From positions 1,253,781 to 1,317,780 of the forward strand of contig NZ_OY759725.1 in NCBI RefSeq assembly GCF_963662755.1: a stretch of DNA of 64,000 nt, given 5' to 3'. The notes beneath the pieces are model-generated. The model searched no databases, was not told the origin of the DNA, and saw nothing but the letters and a program-made list of their open reading frames with translations. Positions 16,658-24,738 of the stretch are shown in pieces. The position numbers and the translations under genes are program-made. Positions within the stretch are counted from its first letter, which is position 1; each line of letters opens with the position of its first letter. Source of the stretch: an uncultured Sulfurimonas sp. GTDB lineage: Bacteria; Campylobacterota; Campylobacteria; Campylobacterales; Sulfurimonadaceae.

Positions 16658-19600
16658 ATGAATACAAAAGATTATATACTAAATACTATAAAAAAGCGTC
16701 CTCTTATTATTGATGGAGCGATGGGAACTCAGCTTCAACAAAGAGATGATAAAATCTCAGAAGAAGCATGGGAGGGCAATGAAGGTTGTAATGAACTTCT
16801 AAATGTTACTGCTCCCGAAGTTTTAAGTGAAATTTTTCATGCCTACTTAACTTCTGGTGCGGACCTCATCACTACAAACACATTTGGTTCTTTTTCTTGG
16901 GTTTTAGATGAGTACCAAATAGGTAATCGTGCTTATGAACTTACACGTGCAGGGGCAGAGCTTGTAAAACAAGAGTGCCAAAAATTTTCAACACCAGAGC
17001 ATCCACGTTTTTGTCTAGGTTCTATTGGACCGGGAACAAAACTACCTTCACTTGGTCACATTACTTATGATGAGATGTATGCGGGATATACTGAATTTTG
17101 TTTAGCTTTAATTGATGGTGGGGTAGATATATTTTTACTTGAAACTGCTCAAGACCCATTACAAATAAAAGCTGCTCTTCACGCATGTCAAGAAGCATCT
17201 CGCCAAAAAGATGTAGAAATTCCTATCATGGTTTCTGTAACTATCGAACTTAGTGGAACTATGCTTATCGGTACAGATGCAACTACTATTGCAACTATTT
17301 TAGAGCCTTTTGATATTTTAAGTCTTGGTTTTAACTGTGGAACTGGACCTGAACAAGTCTTAAAACATGTAAAAACTCTAAGTGAAGTTTGGCATAAACC
17401 TATAAGTGTTCACGCAAATGCAGGTCTTCCTCAAAATCGTGGAGGTTACACTCATTATCCAATGGGTCCAGATGAATTTACAGACAAACAAGAAGCATTT
17501 TTATCTTACGATGGCGTAAGTTTTCTGGGAGGATGCTGCGGAACTACACCTCAACATATTCGTGCACTAGTAAATAGAGTAAGTTCTATCATACCAAAAC
17601 CAGCAACTGGCTCGCATCCAAACTCCATAGCATCTCTTTTTAACACAACAACTCTTATGCAAGAACCCGCACCTCTACTTATGGGAGAACGCTCAAACGC
17701 AACTGGTTCAAAAGCTTTTCGTGAACTTCTTTTAGAAGAAGATTATGAGGGAACTCTCTCAGTTGCACAACAACAAGTTCGTGCAGGAGCACACGTAATA
17801 GACGTAAATGTTGGTTTTGCAGGTCGTGATGAAACTAAAGATATGAACGCAGTTATAAGTATGTATAACCAAAAAATAGCACTTCCTCTTATGCCAGACT
17901 CTACTCAAACAACTGGACTTGAGACTGCACTTAAAAATATCGGTGGAAAACCTATACTAAACTCTGTAAACCTTGAAGATGGTGAACCAAAGTTTGATGC
18001 AGTATGTGCTTTAGCTAAAAAGTTTGGTACAAGCTTAGTTTGTCTTACCATAGATGAAGTTGGTATGGCTAAAACAGTTGAGAAAAAACTCGCTATTGCA
18101 GATAGAATCATAGATTTAGCAACTAACCGTCATGGTATTAAAAAAGAAGATTTAGTTTTTGATGTTTTAACATTTACACTAGGAAGTGGTGATGAAGAGT
18201 ATTTCGAGGCTGGCATAAATACCATAGAAGCTATCCGCGCTCTTCGCAAAAAACACCCTGAAGTTAGTGCTACTCTTGGTCTCTCAAACATATCTTTTGG
18301 ACTTGACAAAGATGCAAGACCTTACCTAAACTCTATGTTTTTACATCACTGCATCGAAGCTGGTCTTACTTCGGTTATTATCAATGTTAAACACATTATT
18401 CCCATAAATAAAATCAGCCAAGAAGATCAAGATATCTGTGATGATTTAATCTTCAACCGCAAACCTAACGGCGAAGCTCTTTTTAACTTCATAGAGCACT
18501 TTAGCACTAAAGAAGCTATTGATAATGATGCAGTAGATGAGGCTTATCTAGCTATGAGTGATGAAGAAAAAATCACTAAACTCCTTATGGATGGGGATAA
18601 AGAGAGAATGATACCTCTTGTTGAAGAGGCTCGCAAAAAAATAGCTCCAGAGAAAATTGTAAATGAGATTCTCATAGATGCTATGAAAGTTGTAGGCGAA
18701 CTTTTTGGTTCAGGTCAGATGCAACTACCATTTGTTCTTCAAAGTGCTGAGACTATGAAAAAAACAGTTGATCACTTAAATCCATACTTACCAAAAGTTG
18801 AAAAAGAAGTAGACACAACTCTGGCTCTTGGAACTGTAAAAGGTGATGTTCACGATGTTGGTAAAAACCTTGTAGATATCATCCTCTCAAACAATGGTTT
18901 TCAAGTTCAAAACCTTGGCATAAAAGTAGAGCTAGAAGACTTTATACAAGCTACAAAAGATGGGCATATTTCTGCATTTGGTATGAGTGGTCTTTTGGTA
19001 AAATCTACCCAAGTTATGCAAGAGAACTTAAAAGCTCTAAAGGCTGAGGGCATCGCTATTCCTGTTTTACTTGGTGGAGCTGCTCTTACAAGAAGTTTTA
19101 TAGATGAGTTTTGTCGCCCTTTTTATGATGGTCCTATCTTTTACTGTAAAGATGCATTTGATGGAGTTACTGCCATGAGTCGCATCGAAGCAGGTAATTT
19201 TGACACCGACCTTCATGGCAAAGACAAAGAAGAAAAAGTTGTTAAAGAGAAAAAAGAGGTAATCATTCCGCCTTTTAACGAGCTTAAGATGCCATCTCGT
19301 GATGTAAAAGTTCCAACTCCTCCATTTTGGGGAAGACGTGAGATAAAACTCACATCAGCTCAAATAGAGATGGCATTTGAATGGGTAAACCACAAAATAC
19401 TTTTTAAATCTCGTTGGGGATATAGCTCAAAAGGTATGACAAAAGAGCAGTACCAAAAACAGGTAGATGAAGTCATTATGCCTGCTTATGAAAAACTAAA
19501 AGCTCAATTTTTGGATGAAAAACTTTTCGAGCCAACTATCATCTACGGTTATTGGCCTTGTCGAAGTGATGATAACACTCTTCTTATCTTTGATGAGAGC

Positions 19601-20149
19601 GAGGGCTATAACTCTAGTGATGAAATCAATACTGAGCATCTAGATCATGTTATAGGTAGAGCAATCAAACAGTTTACTTTTCCTAGACAATCAAAAGCAC
19701 CGCATCGAGCGTTGAGTGATTTCTTCCATAACGATAGACATGACTGTCTAGCACTTACTTGTGTTAGTGCTGGAGCAAAACTAAGTGAAGTTGAGCGTAA
19801 GATTTACGAAGAGGGAAATTATACAGAATACTATCAGTTTCATGGTTTAGGAGTTGAGTTAGCAGAAGCATTGGCAGAAATAGCTCACAAACAGATTAGA
19901 CTAGATTTAAATATTTCAGAAGGTGAAGGAAGTAAACTAAGCGATGTTCAGATGAATAAATACCAAGGAAGTAGATACTCATTTGGTTATGCGGCTTGTC
20001 CTGATCTTGAACTTAATCGTCCTCTTTTTGATCTTTTAAAGCCTGAAGAGTTTGGAATTGAGCTGAGTGAAACCTTTCAAATTCATCCAGAACAATCAAC
20101 TAGTGCATTGGTTGTTTACCATCCAAACGCAACTTATTATAACGTCTAA
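16658..20149 (+). CDS. metH: Cobalamin-dependent methionine synthase
   Basis: MetH transfers a methyl group from methyltetrahydrofolate to homocysteine through methylcobalamin. The 1163-residue protein is full length. The homocysteine-binding barrel ends with the zinc ligands Gly-Gly-Cys-Cys-Gly near residue 292. It is followed by the pterin-binding domain, the cobalamin domain with Asp-Val-His-Asp-Val-Gly at about 730-735, and the C-terminal reactivation domain that binds S-adenosylmethionine. The 252 bases upstream are AT-rich with no recognisable cobalamin or SAM riboswitch. It is followed by a strong hairpin terminator. Confidence 0.97.
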   Translation: MNTKDYILNTIKKRPLIIDGAMGTQLQQRDDKISEEAWEGNEGCNELLNVTAPEVLSEIFHAYLTSGADLITTNTFGSFSWVLDEYQIGNRAYELTRAGAELVKQECQKFSTPEHPRFCLGSIGPGTKLPSLGHITYDEMYAGYTEFCLALIDGGVDIFLLETAQDPLQIKAALHACQEASRQKDVEIPIMVSVTIELSGTMLIGTDATTIATILEPFDILSLGFNCGTGPEQVLKHVKTLSEVWHKPISVHANAGLPQNRGGYTHYPMGPDEFTDKQEAFLSYDGVSFLGGCCGTTPQHIRALVNRVSSIIPKPATGSHPNSIASLFNTTTLMQEPAPLLMGERSNATGSKAFRELLLEEDYEGTLSVAQQQVRAGAHVIDVNVGFAGRDETKDMNAVISMYNQKIALPLMPDSTQTTGLETALKNIGGKPILNSVNLEDGEPKFDAVCALAKKFGTSLVCLTIDEVGMAKTVEKKLAIADRIIDLATNRHGIKKEDLVFDVLTFTLGSGDEEYFEAGINTIEAIRALRKKHPEVSATLGLSNISFGLDKDARPYLNSMFLHHCIEAGLTSVIINVKHIIPINKISQEDQDICDDLIFNRKPNGEALFNFIEHFSTKEAIDNDAVDEAYLAMSDEEKITKLLMDGDKERMIPLVEEARKKIAPEKIVNEILIDAMKVVGELFGSGQMQLPFVLQSAETMKKTVDHLNPYLPKVEKEVDTTLALGTVKGDVHDVGKNLVDIILSNNGFQVQNLGIKVELEDFIQATKDGHISAFGMSGLLVKSTQVMQENLKALKAEGIAIPVLLGGAALTRSFIDEFCRPFYDGPIFYCKDAFDGVTAMSRIEAGNFDTDLHGKDKEEKVVKEKKEVIIPPFNELKMPSRDVKVPTPPFWGRREIKLTSAQIEMAFEWVNHKILFKSRWGYSSKGMTKEQYQKQVDEVIMPAYEKLKAQFLDEKLFEPTIIYGYWPCRSDDNTLLIFDESEGYNSSDEINTEHLDHVIGRAIKQFTFPRQSKAPHRALSDFFHNDRHDCLALTCVSAGAKLSEVERKIYEEGNYTEYYQFHGLGVELAEALAEIAHKQIRLDLNISEGEGSKLSDVQMNKYQGSRYSFGYAACPDLELNRPLFDLLKPEEFGIELSETFQIHPEQSTSALVVYHPNATYYNV

Positions 20150-20153
20150 ATAA

Positions 20154-20193
20154 AAAAGAGAACTCGAGTGTCTCAGGTTCGAGTCTCTCTTTT
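20154..20193. terminator. Hairpin terminator between metH and comM (convergent)
   Basis: The left arm AAAAGAGAACTCGA pairs with the right arm at 20179-20193 with one bulged base. It is flanked by A and T runs, so it can stop transcription from both the metH side and the comM side. Confidence 0.75.
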
Positions 20194-20237
20194 AAAGTAA
20201 AAATTTACTCTTTTATAATGTAGAAAAAATGTAAAAT

Positions 20238-21746
20238 TTATCTTCTTCTATAACTAAGTGCTTCTAAAATATGACCTTTTTGTATAAGCTTACTTGCATC
20301 CAAGTCAGCTATAGTGCGTCCTACTTTTTGAATCTTTTTTATACTTCTAAATGAGAGTGAAAATTTGCTAATAGCCATATCTAAAGTATTTTGTGCTTCA
20401 TCATCCATAATGCAAAACATCTCAACTTCAGCATCACTAAGTTTAGAATTAAAACTATTTTGTCCTCTTTTTTTAGAAAAAATATGTGCTTCAACAACCT
20501 TGCGATGTAACTCTTTGGAAGTAAAACTTGCTTTATCATCAGACTTTACATTTTGCATTACAACATTCATATCTACTCTATCTAAAAATGGATCTGAGAG
20601 TCTATTTTTATATCTTTGAATCTCTAACTCATTGCATCTGCACTCTATATGTTCGTTTAGAAGATTTCCACAAGGACAAGGATTCATAGCTCCTATAAAT
20701 AAAAAATCACTAGGATATTCTACCTTTGAGTTTACTCTAGAAATTCGGATGCGATTATCTTGCATCGGCTCTCTAAGCGCTTCAAGTATATTTTTTGAAA
20801 AATGAGGAAGTTCATCAAAAAACAAAATACCATTGTGTGCAAGTCCAATCTCTCCTATCATAGCTCTGTGTGATCCACCGCCAAATACACTAGCAAGTGT
20901 TGATGAGTGATGAGGAGCACGCATATTTCTATGCGGTTTAAACTCTGGTTCTACTAACTCTAAAGCTTGAAGCTTAGCAAGATCTAGTATCTCCGCAGAT
21001 TTCATCGGTGGTAATATATATCTAAGTCTTTTAGCAATCATACTTTTACCGCATCCTGGTGAACCCTCAAATATAATATTATGAAAACCAGCAGATGCTA
21101 TCAAAGCAGCTCTTTTTGCAACTTCTTGTCCCTTTACATCACTAAAGTCTTCATCATATTCATTTACATAATAATAACGTTGTCCACCAATCTCATAATA
21201 TGGATAAGAAATATCACTCTGCTCTATACTTGGCATAACATTTTTAGGATTTTTAAGAATCTCTATAGCCTCTTGAAGATTTTTAACACCATAAAACTCT
21301 ATATTTGGTATTTTTGAGAGCTTTTCTAAACTCTCATATGGAACTATAGCCTTAGATATTACTTGTTGATTTGCTAAAGATAGCATAAGCGGATAGAGTT
21401 GGATATTTTCTTTTACACTTCCATCAAGTCCAAGCTCACCAAAAACAAACCACTCGCTCAAATCATCCTCTAAATAATCAAGTGCTACCAAAAGTGCGAT
21501 ACTCAAATCAAACTGACTACCCTCTTTTTTCAAATCACTAGGAGCAAGGTTTATAGTTATGCGCTTTGGAGGAAATGAAAACTCATTGCTCAAAAGTGCA
21601 GACTTCACACGCTCTTTCGCTTCAGTTATAGATGCAGATGCAATCCCAACTATAGAAAAAGAAGGAAGACCTTTTGTAAGAGTAGATTCAACTTGCACAA
21701 CTTTAGCATCTATCCCTTCGTATGTGGCGCAAGCGACCTTCTTCAT
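20238..21746 (-). CDS. comM: YifB/ComM family AAA+ ATPase
   Basis: ComM-type proteins are Mg-chelatase-like AAA+ helicases that help integrate incoming DNA during natural transformation. The 502-residue protein has the N-terminal ChlI-like domain (residues 1-170), a Walker A motif GSPGCGKS at 228-235, a Walker B region (Leu-Phe-Phe-Asp-Glu-Leu), the Met-Asn-Pro-Cys-Pro-Cys-Gly motif with zinc-like cysteines, and the C-terminal chelatase domain. Its ATG overlaps the stop of a 17-codon leader ORF. A transformation protein is of interest here because the window also carries a strongly enriched short motif. Confidence 0.92.
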   Translation of the reverse strand: MKKVACATYEGIDAKVVQVESTLTKGLPSFSIVGIASASITEAKERVKSALLSNEFSFPPKRITINLAPSDLKKEGSQFDLSIALLVALDYLEDDLSEWFVFGELGLDGSVKENIQLYPLMLSLANQQVISKAIVPYESLEKLSKIPNIEFYGVKNLQEAIEILKNPKNVMPSIEQSDISYPYYEIGGQRYYYVNEYDEDFSDVKGQEVAKRAALIASAGFHNIIFEGSPGCGKSMIAKRLRYILPPMKSAEILDLAKLQALELVEPEFKPHRNMRAPHHSSTLASVFGGGSHRAMIGEIGLAHNGILFFDELPHFSKNILEALREPMQDNRIRISRVNSKVEYPSDFLFIGAMNPCPCGNLLNEHIECRCNELEIQRYKNRLSDPFLDRVDMNVVMQNVKSDDKASFTSKELHRKVVEAHIFSKKRGQNSFNSKLSDAEVEMFCIMDDEAQNTLDMAISKFSLSFRSIKKIQKVGRTIADLDASKLIQKGHILEALSYRRR

Positions 21747-21796
21747 GTTGCAAACCTTTTAATAGTTTCTAAACTGATGTATACAACTTTTTTCAT
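21743..21796 (-). CDS. 17-residue ORF translationally coupled to comM
   Basis: An ATG at 21794-21796 with an AAAGGA site nine bases upstream opens a 17-codon frame (Met-Lys-Lys-Val-Val-Tyr-Ile-Ser-Leu...). Its TGA overlaps the comM ATG in an ATGA. It may be a leader peptide or simply a coupling ORF; it has no recognisable family. Being short, it could be chance, but the ribosome site and the exact overlap argue for translation. Confidence 0.4.
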   Translation of the reverse strand: MKKVVYISLETIKRFAT

Positions 21797-22092
21797 GATA
21801 ATTTTCCTTTAAAAATTTAATAGGCTAATAACTTTAGCCTACTCTCTAAAGTCCACCTAACTCACTTAATATTTAAACACTTTATATTATTTTTATCATT
21901 TTACTAAAAAATATGACAAAATGACATGAATTTTAATAGATTTACATTTTTAACATACATTAAATGTAATTGTTATTTGTTATATTTAAGTTCGTTTTAT
22001 ATAGAGTGTATTTGATTAAATAGTTAGATGAAAAATTTCAAAGAAGTTTTAAATGTGACTATTTATTTAGCACTAAATTATTGGAGGTCAAA

Positions 22093-22551
22093 ATGACAAA
22101 ACAAATTATAAAACTAGCTATTGTTGGATTATTAGCTATTGGTTTCAGTGGATGTGCCACTGAATATAAAACATTAAAGGTTGGAACTATAAATAGTTCA
22201 AAGAAAACAATAACACTGCCAAGCCTTGGAAATGCCATGTTTGATATTAAATCTGTTTTAATACAAAATGGTTGGAAAATTAAAGTTGGTAATGCAGAAT
22301 TGGAAGAAACAGGTATTAATAACAAACGAGTTAATGTTAACACAAAAGTTAAATTTGATACAGAATATAGATTAAATATGACAACGACAACAAGACGAAG
22401 TGAAATAAGAGGTTTTAACCTAACAGTTGTAAACAACAAAACAAATGAAGAAGTAATAAATATGTTAGGAAAAGTTAATCATCCTGCTGAATATCAAGCA
22501 GAAGATATAGCAAAAAGATTAATTAAAGCATTAAATGAGGTTGAAAAATAA
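22093..22551 (+). CDS. Hypothetical lipoprotein
   Basis: The 152-residue product begins at the ATG that follows a strong TTGGAGG site. An in-frame TTG twelve bases earlier lies inside that site and is unlikely. A signal sequence ends in a lipobox Phe-Ser-Gly-Cys (Cys21), so it is a predicted lipoprotein. The mature part is soluble and beta-rich, with a Thr-Thr-Thr-Arg-Arg-Ser segment. I do not recognise the family. About 296 bases lie between it and the comM leader ORF, very AT-rich, with no other gene seen. It is the first gene of a plus-strand patch whose composition differs from its neighbours. Confidence 0.7.
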   Translation: MTKQIIKLAIVGLLAIGFSGCATEYKTLKVGTINSSKKTITLPSLGNAMFDIKSVLIQNGWKIKVGNAELEETGINNKRVNVNTKVKFDTEYRLNMTTTTRRSEIRGFNLTVVNNKTNEEVINMLGKVNHPAEYQAEDIAKRLIKALNEVEK

Positions 22552-22884
22552 ATGACTATATCAGAAGAATATACTTTAAATAAAACAAAAAATACACTTT
22601 TTGAAGCTATATCTTATTTAGCAACAGCTGAAGGAGATTTAAGAGCAAGACTTAAAAATGTTGATGCTATATATTCCCTAGAAAGTAAAGATTTTCCAAA
22701 TGAATTACAAGGAAAATGGAACGATGTCATAAAATTATTAACAAAGTTTCCAATAGAAAATGAAGATATTGGAATTACACAATCAAATTTAAATAGAATG
22801 CAAAATAGAACAGCATCTAAAATATCAATTATGATGGTTAAACTTTATCAGGAAATAAGTAACATCAAAGACCAAACAATCTAA
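22552..22884 (+). CDS. Small hypothetical protein, possibly mobile-element cargo
   Basis: The 110-residue helical protein starts immediately after the stop of the lipoprotein gene, with GAGG nine bases before the ATG, so the two form an operon. The segment Glu-Gly-Asp-Leu-Arg-Ala-Arg-Leu followed by Phe-Pro-Asn-Glu-Leu-Gln-Gly-Lys-Trp resembles, from memory, a family of small proteins common in integrons and genomic islands; this was not checked. No signal peptide or membrane segment is present. It is followed at once by an out-of-frame remnant and a nuclease-like gene. Confidence 0.6.
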   Translation: MTISEEYTLNKTKNTLFEAISYLATAEGDLRARLKNVDAIYSLESKDFPNELQGKWNDVIKLLTKFPIENEDIGITQSNLNRMQNRTASKISIMMVKLYQEISNIKDQTI

Positions 22885-22982
22885 CAAAACCTTGGAGAGA
22901 AATATTTGACCCTAGCGGGCAACCTATTTCTCAAGTCAATCGTTATCTACTAAAGGAATTACAATTAAAGAACAAATATTAG
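22863..22982 (+). pseudogene. Possible tyrosine-recombinase N-terminal remnant
   Basis: In the frame that overlaps the end of the small hypothetical gene, 39 codons are open from 22863 to a TAG at 22980-22982. They contain Thr-Lys-Pro-Trp-Arg-Glu-Ile-Phe-Asp-Pro-Ser-Gly-Gln-Pro and then Val-Asn-Arg-Tyr-Leu-Leu-Lys-Glu-Leu. This resembles the start of phage-type integrases, where such a segment precedes the SAM-like DNA-binding domain. There is no start codon and the rest of an integrase is absent. The reading is tentative; the stretch could instead be untranslated spacer. Confidence 0.3.
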
Positions 22983-23680
22983 AAAGTCTAAATTTACTAA
23001 AAGTCAAAAGACCTATTTTTCATTCAGAGGATGATTTTAAATTTTCTTTCTCTACTGTTCTACAACAAAAATTAGGTGATGGCTACGAAATTAGACTTGA
23101 ACGACCTCAAGAAATTAAAATGGTTAAACGTGATGAAAATAAAAAAATTGCTAGAACCCCTATAGATATAGTTATAATTGATATGAAAACAAACTTGACT
23201 TATCCTATAGAATTAAAATATAAAACAAAAAAATGTGAAATTAATCATCAAAATGAAAAATACAACTTAACAGAGCATGGTGCTACCGACATTGGTAGAT
23301 TTAGTTTTAGAAAAGATATTTATAGACTCGAACAGCTAATGAAAGAGGAAATAAAACAAGGTTTTTTTATTGTAATAACAAACGAAAAGAAATACTTACA
23401 GAATGTTTCAAATAAAGATACATTAGATAGAAATTTCTCATTCCATGATGGTATGATTCTTCAGAAAGAAGATAAAGGTTGGAATTATGAAAAACAACTT
23501 AGCAATGGCTATATTCTAAATGATAATTTACAACTTATAAAAAATAACACACTACATTGGACATCTAAAGGTGACGAGTTTTATAAATTAGATCTAAAAA
23601 ATATATATAAAATAAAATGGGAAGCATATTCACAATTGAGCAAAATAGATTTTTATATATCAGTAGTCGAGATAAGATAA
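22964..23680 (+). CDS. PD-(D/E)XK-like nuclease family protein, non-canonical or lost start
   Basis: A frame open from 22916 to 23680 encodes a protein whose first ATG is at 23120. The N-terminal part before that ATG is clearly coding: Arg-Pro-Ile-Phe-His-Ser-Glu-Asp-Asp-Phe and Tyr-Glu-Ile-Arg-Leu-Glu-Arg-Pro are motifs I associate with a nuclease-like family. They are followed by Thr-Pro-Ile-Asp-Ile-Val and Ile-Glu-Leu-Lys-Tyr, the Asp...Glu-X-Lys core of PD-(D/E)XK nucleases. No ATG, GTG or TTG exists upstream in frame. An ATT at 22964 lies six bases after AAAGGA and would give 238 residues. It may use that rare start, or be a decayed or fused gene. The target is unknown. Confidence 0.55.
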   Translation: MKEQILESLNLLKVKRPIFHSEDDFKFSFSTVLQQKLGDGYEIRLERPQEIKMVKRDENKKIARTPIDIVIIDMKTNLTYPIELKYKTKKCEINHQNEKYNLTEHGATDIGRFSFRKDIYRLEQLMKEEIKQGFFIVITNEKKYLQNVSNKDTLDRNFSFHDGMILQKEDKGWNYEKQLSNGYILNDNLQLIKNNTLHWTSKGDEFYKLDLKNIYKIKWEAYSQLSKIDFYISVVEIR

Positions 23681-23910
23681 TAAAACAGAGTAGCCAATAA
23701 ATTACCTAGTGGCAATTTATTAAGCTATATTCAACCCTTAGAAGGCTAGAAGTAGGAATTGAAATACATTATAGTAGTATAATTAACACCTAACGATGCA
23801 CCACTCCATTATTATTTCATACTAATTATAGTTCTTTAGTTTTATAGAATTTTTTTTAGATAAAATTATAATTAAATTTTGATAGGATTATATTACCAAA
23901 GGAGAAACTT

Positions 23911-24177
23911 ATGAAACATATTCTGATATTTGTGCTTGTACTTCAATCGTTATTAATGGCTTCAAATCTTGAAAATGATGAAGAGATAAGAAAAAAGAGA
24001 ATTGAACAACAGATAAAAAAAGAGATGGCTAAAGAAAAAAAATATGCTAAAGAGCAAACTTTTTACACTGAAGAAAACTACGATTTAGAAGGTGCTAAAG
24101 TTAACGAGGACTCTTTATCTTCTGTGCCTACTATAGAAGACGATTATGAGTTCAATATGGATCATGCTTATGATTAA
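23911..24177 (+). CDS. Small exported hypothetical protein
   Basis: The 88-residue product has a clear signal peptide (residues 1-18, ending Leu-Met-Ala-Ser) and a short, highly charged mature part with a Lys/Glu-rich helix (about 22-48) and an acidic tail. A GGAG ribosome site precedes the ATG. It stands alone on the plus strand; the 230 bases upstream are AT-rich and contain an imperfect hairpin at about 23696-23721 (arms AATAAATT and AATTTATT) that may end the nuclease-gene transcript. The gene ends inside a convergent terminator shared with def. Family unknown. Confidence 0.65.
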   Translation: MKHILIFVLVLQSLLMASNLENDEEIRKKRIEQQIKKEMAKEKKYAKEQTFYTEENYDLEGAKVNEDSLSSVPTIEDDYEFNMDHAYD

Positions 24178-24198
24178 ACATTTTTTGTTTAATCATAA
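24168..24198. terminator. Convergent hairpin terminator before def
   Basis: Thirteen-base perfect arms TTATGATTAAACA and TGTTTAATCATAA enclose a loop of T. The left arm includes the end of the exported-protein gene and the hairpin serves both directions. Confidence 0.8.
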
Positions 24199-24200
24199 AA

Positions 24201-24728
24201 TTATTTTTTAGAAGTTTTTTTCTCTTTTTGCATTTTTTTATACTCTTTTTCAAATTTCTTTCTTCTTGAATAAGATAGTTTATCTATAAAAAGTATGCCA
24301 TTTAGATGATCTATTTCATGTTGGATTGCTACACTTAGCAATCCATCTGCTTCTATAGTTTTAGTGTTTGCATCTCTATCTTGATAATTTACAGTTATAT
24401 TTTCATAGCGACTTATGTCTTCATAAAAACTTGGAACACTTAAGCAACCCTCTTGATAAACTATTTCACCATCTTTTTTAGTAATAACTGGGTTTATCAT
24501 TTCTATAAGATTTTCTATTGGTTGCTCACCATCTTCATCAGGAATATTTATAATTAATGCTTGTGTTGCATGAGCCACCTGAATAGCAGCTAAACCAATA
24601 CCATTAGTATTAACCATCATTGGATACATTGCATCTAATAGTCTATGCAACTCTTTATCAAATTTTTCAACTTTTTTAGATATTTCTTTTAATCTTTTAT
24701 CTGGATATTCTACTATACTTAATTTCAT
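24201..24728 (-). CDS. def: Peptide deformylase
   Basis: Def removes the formyl group from new proteins. The 175-residue protein has the three diagnostic motifs: GIGLAA at 43-48, EGCLSVP at 93-99 with the metal-binding cysteine, and QHEIDH at 136-141 with the two metal-binding histidines and the catalytic Glu. The Lys-rich C-terminal tail is normal for the phylum. It is the last gene of the minus-strand run tig-clpP-GGDEF-def, ten bases behind the GGDEF-type gene. Confidence 0.97.
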   Translation of the reverse strand: MKLSIVEYPDKRLKEISKKVEKFDKELHRLLDAMYPMMVNTNGIGLAAIQVAHATQALIINIPDEDGEQPIENLIEMINPVITKKDGEIVYQEGCLSVPSFYEDISRYENITVNYQDRDANTKTIEADGLLSVAIQHEIDHLNGILFIDKLSYSRRKKFEKEYKKMQKEKKTSKK

Positions 24729-24738
24729 TTCTATATTA

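Noticed and set aside
22885..23830. Possible integron attC sites, from RYYYAAC-like strings such as ATCTAAC near 22880 and ACCTAAC near 23792
   Set aside because: No matching GTTRRRY partner and no long imperfect palindrome of attC type could be found around them.
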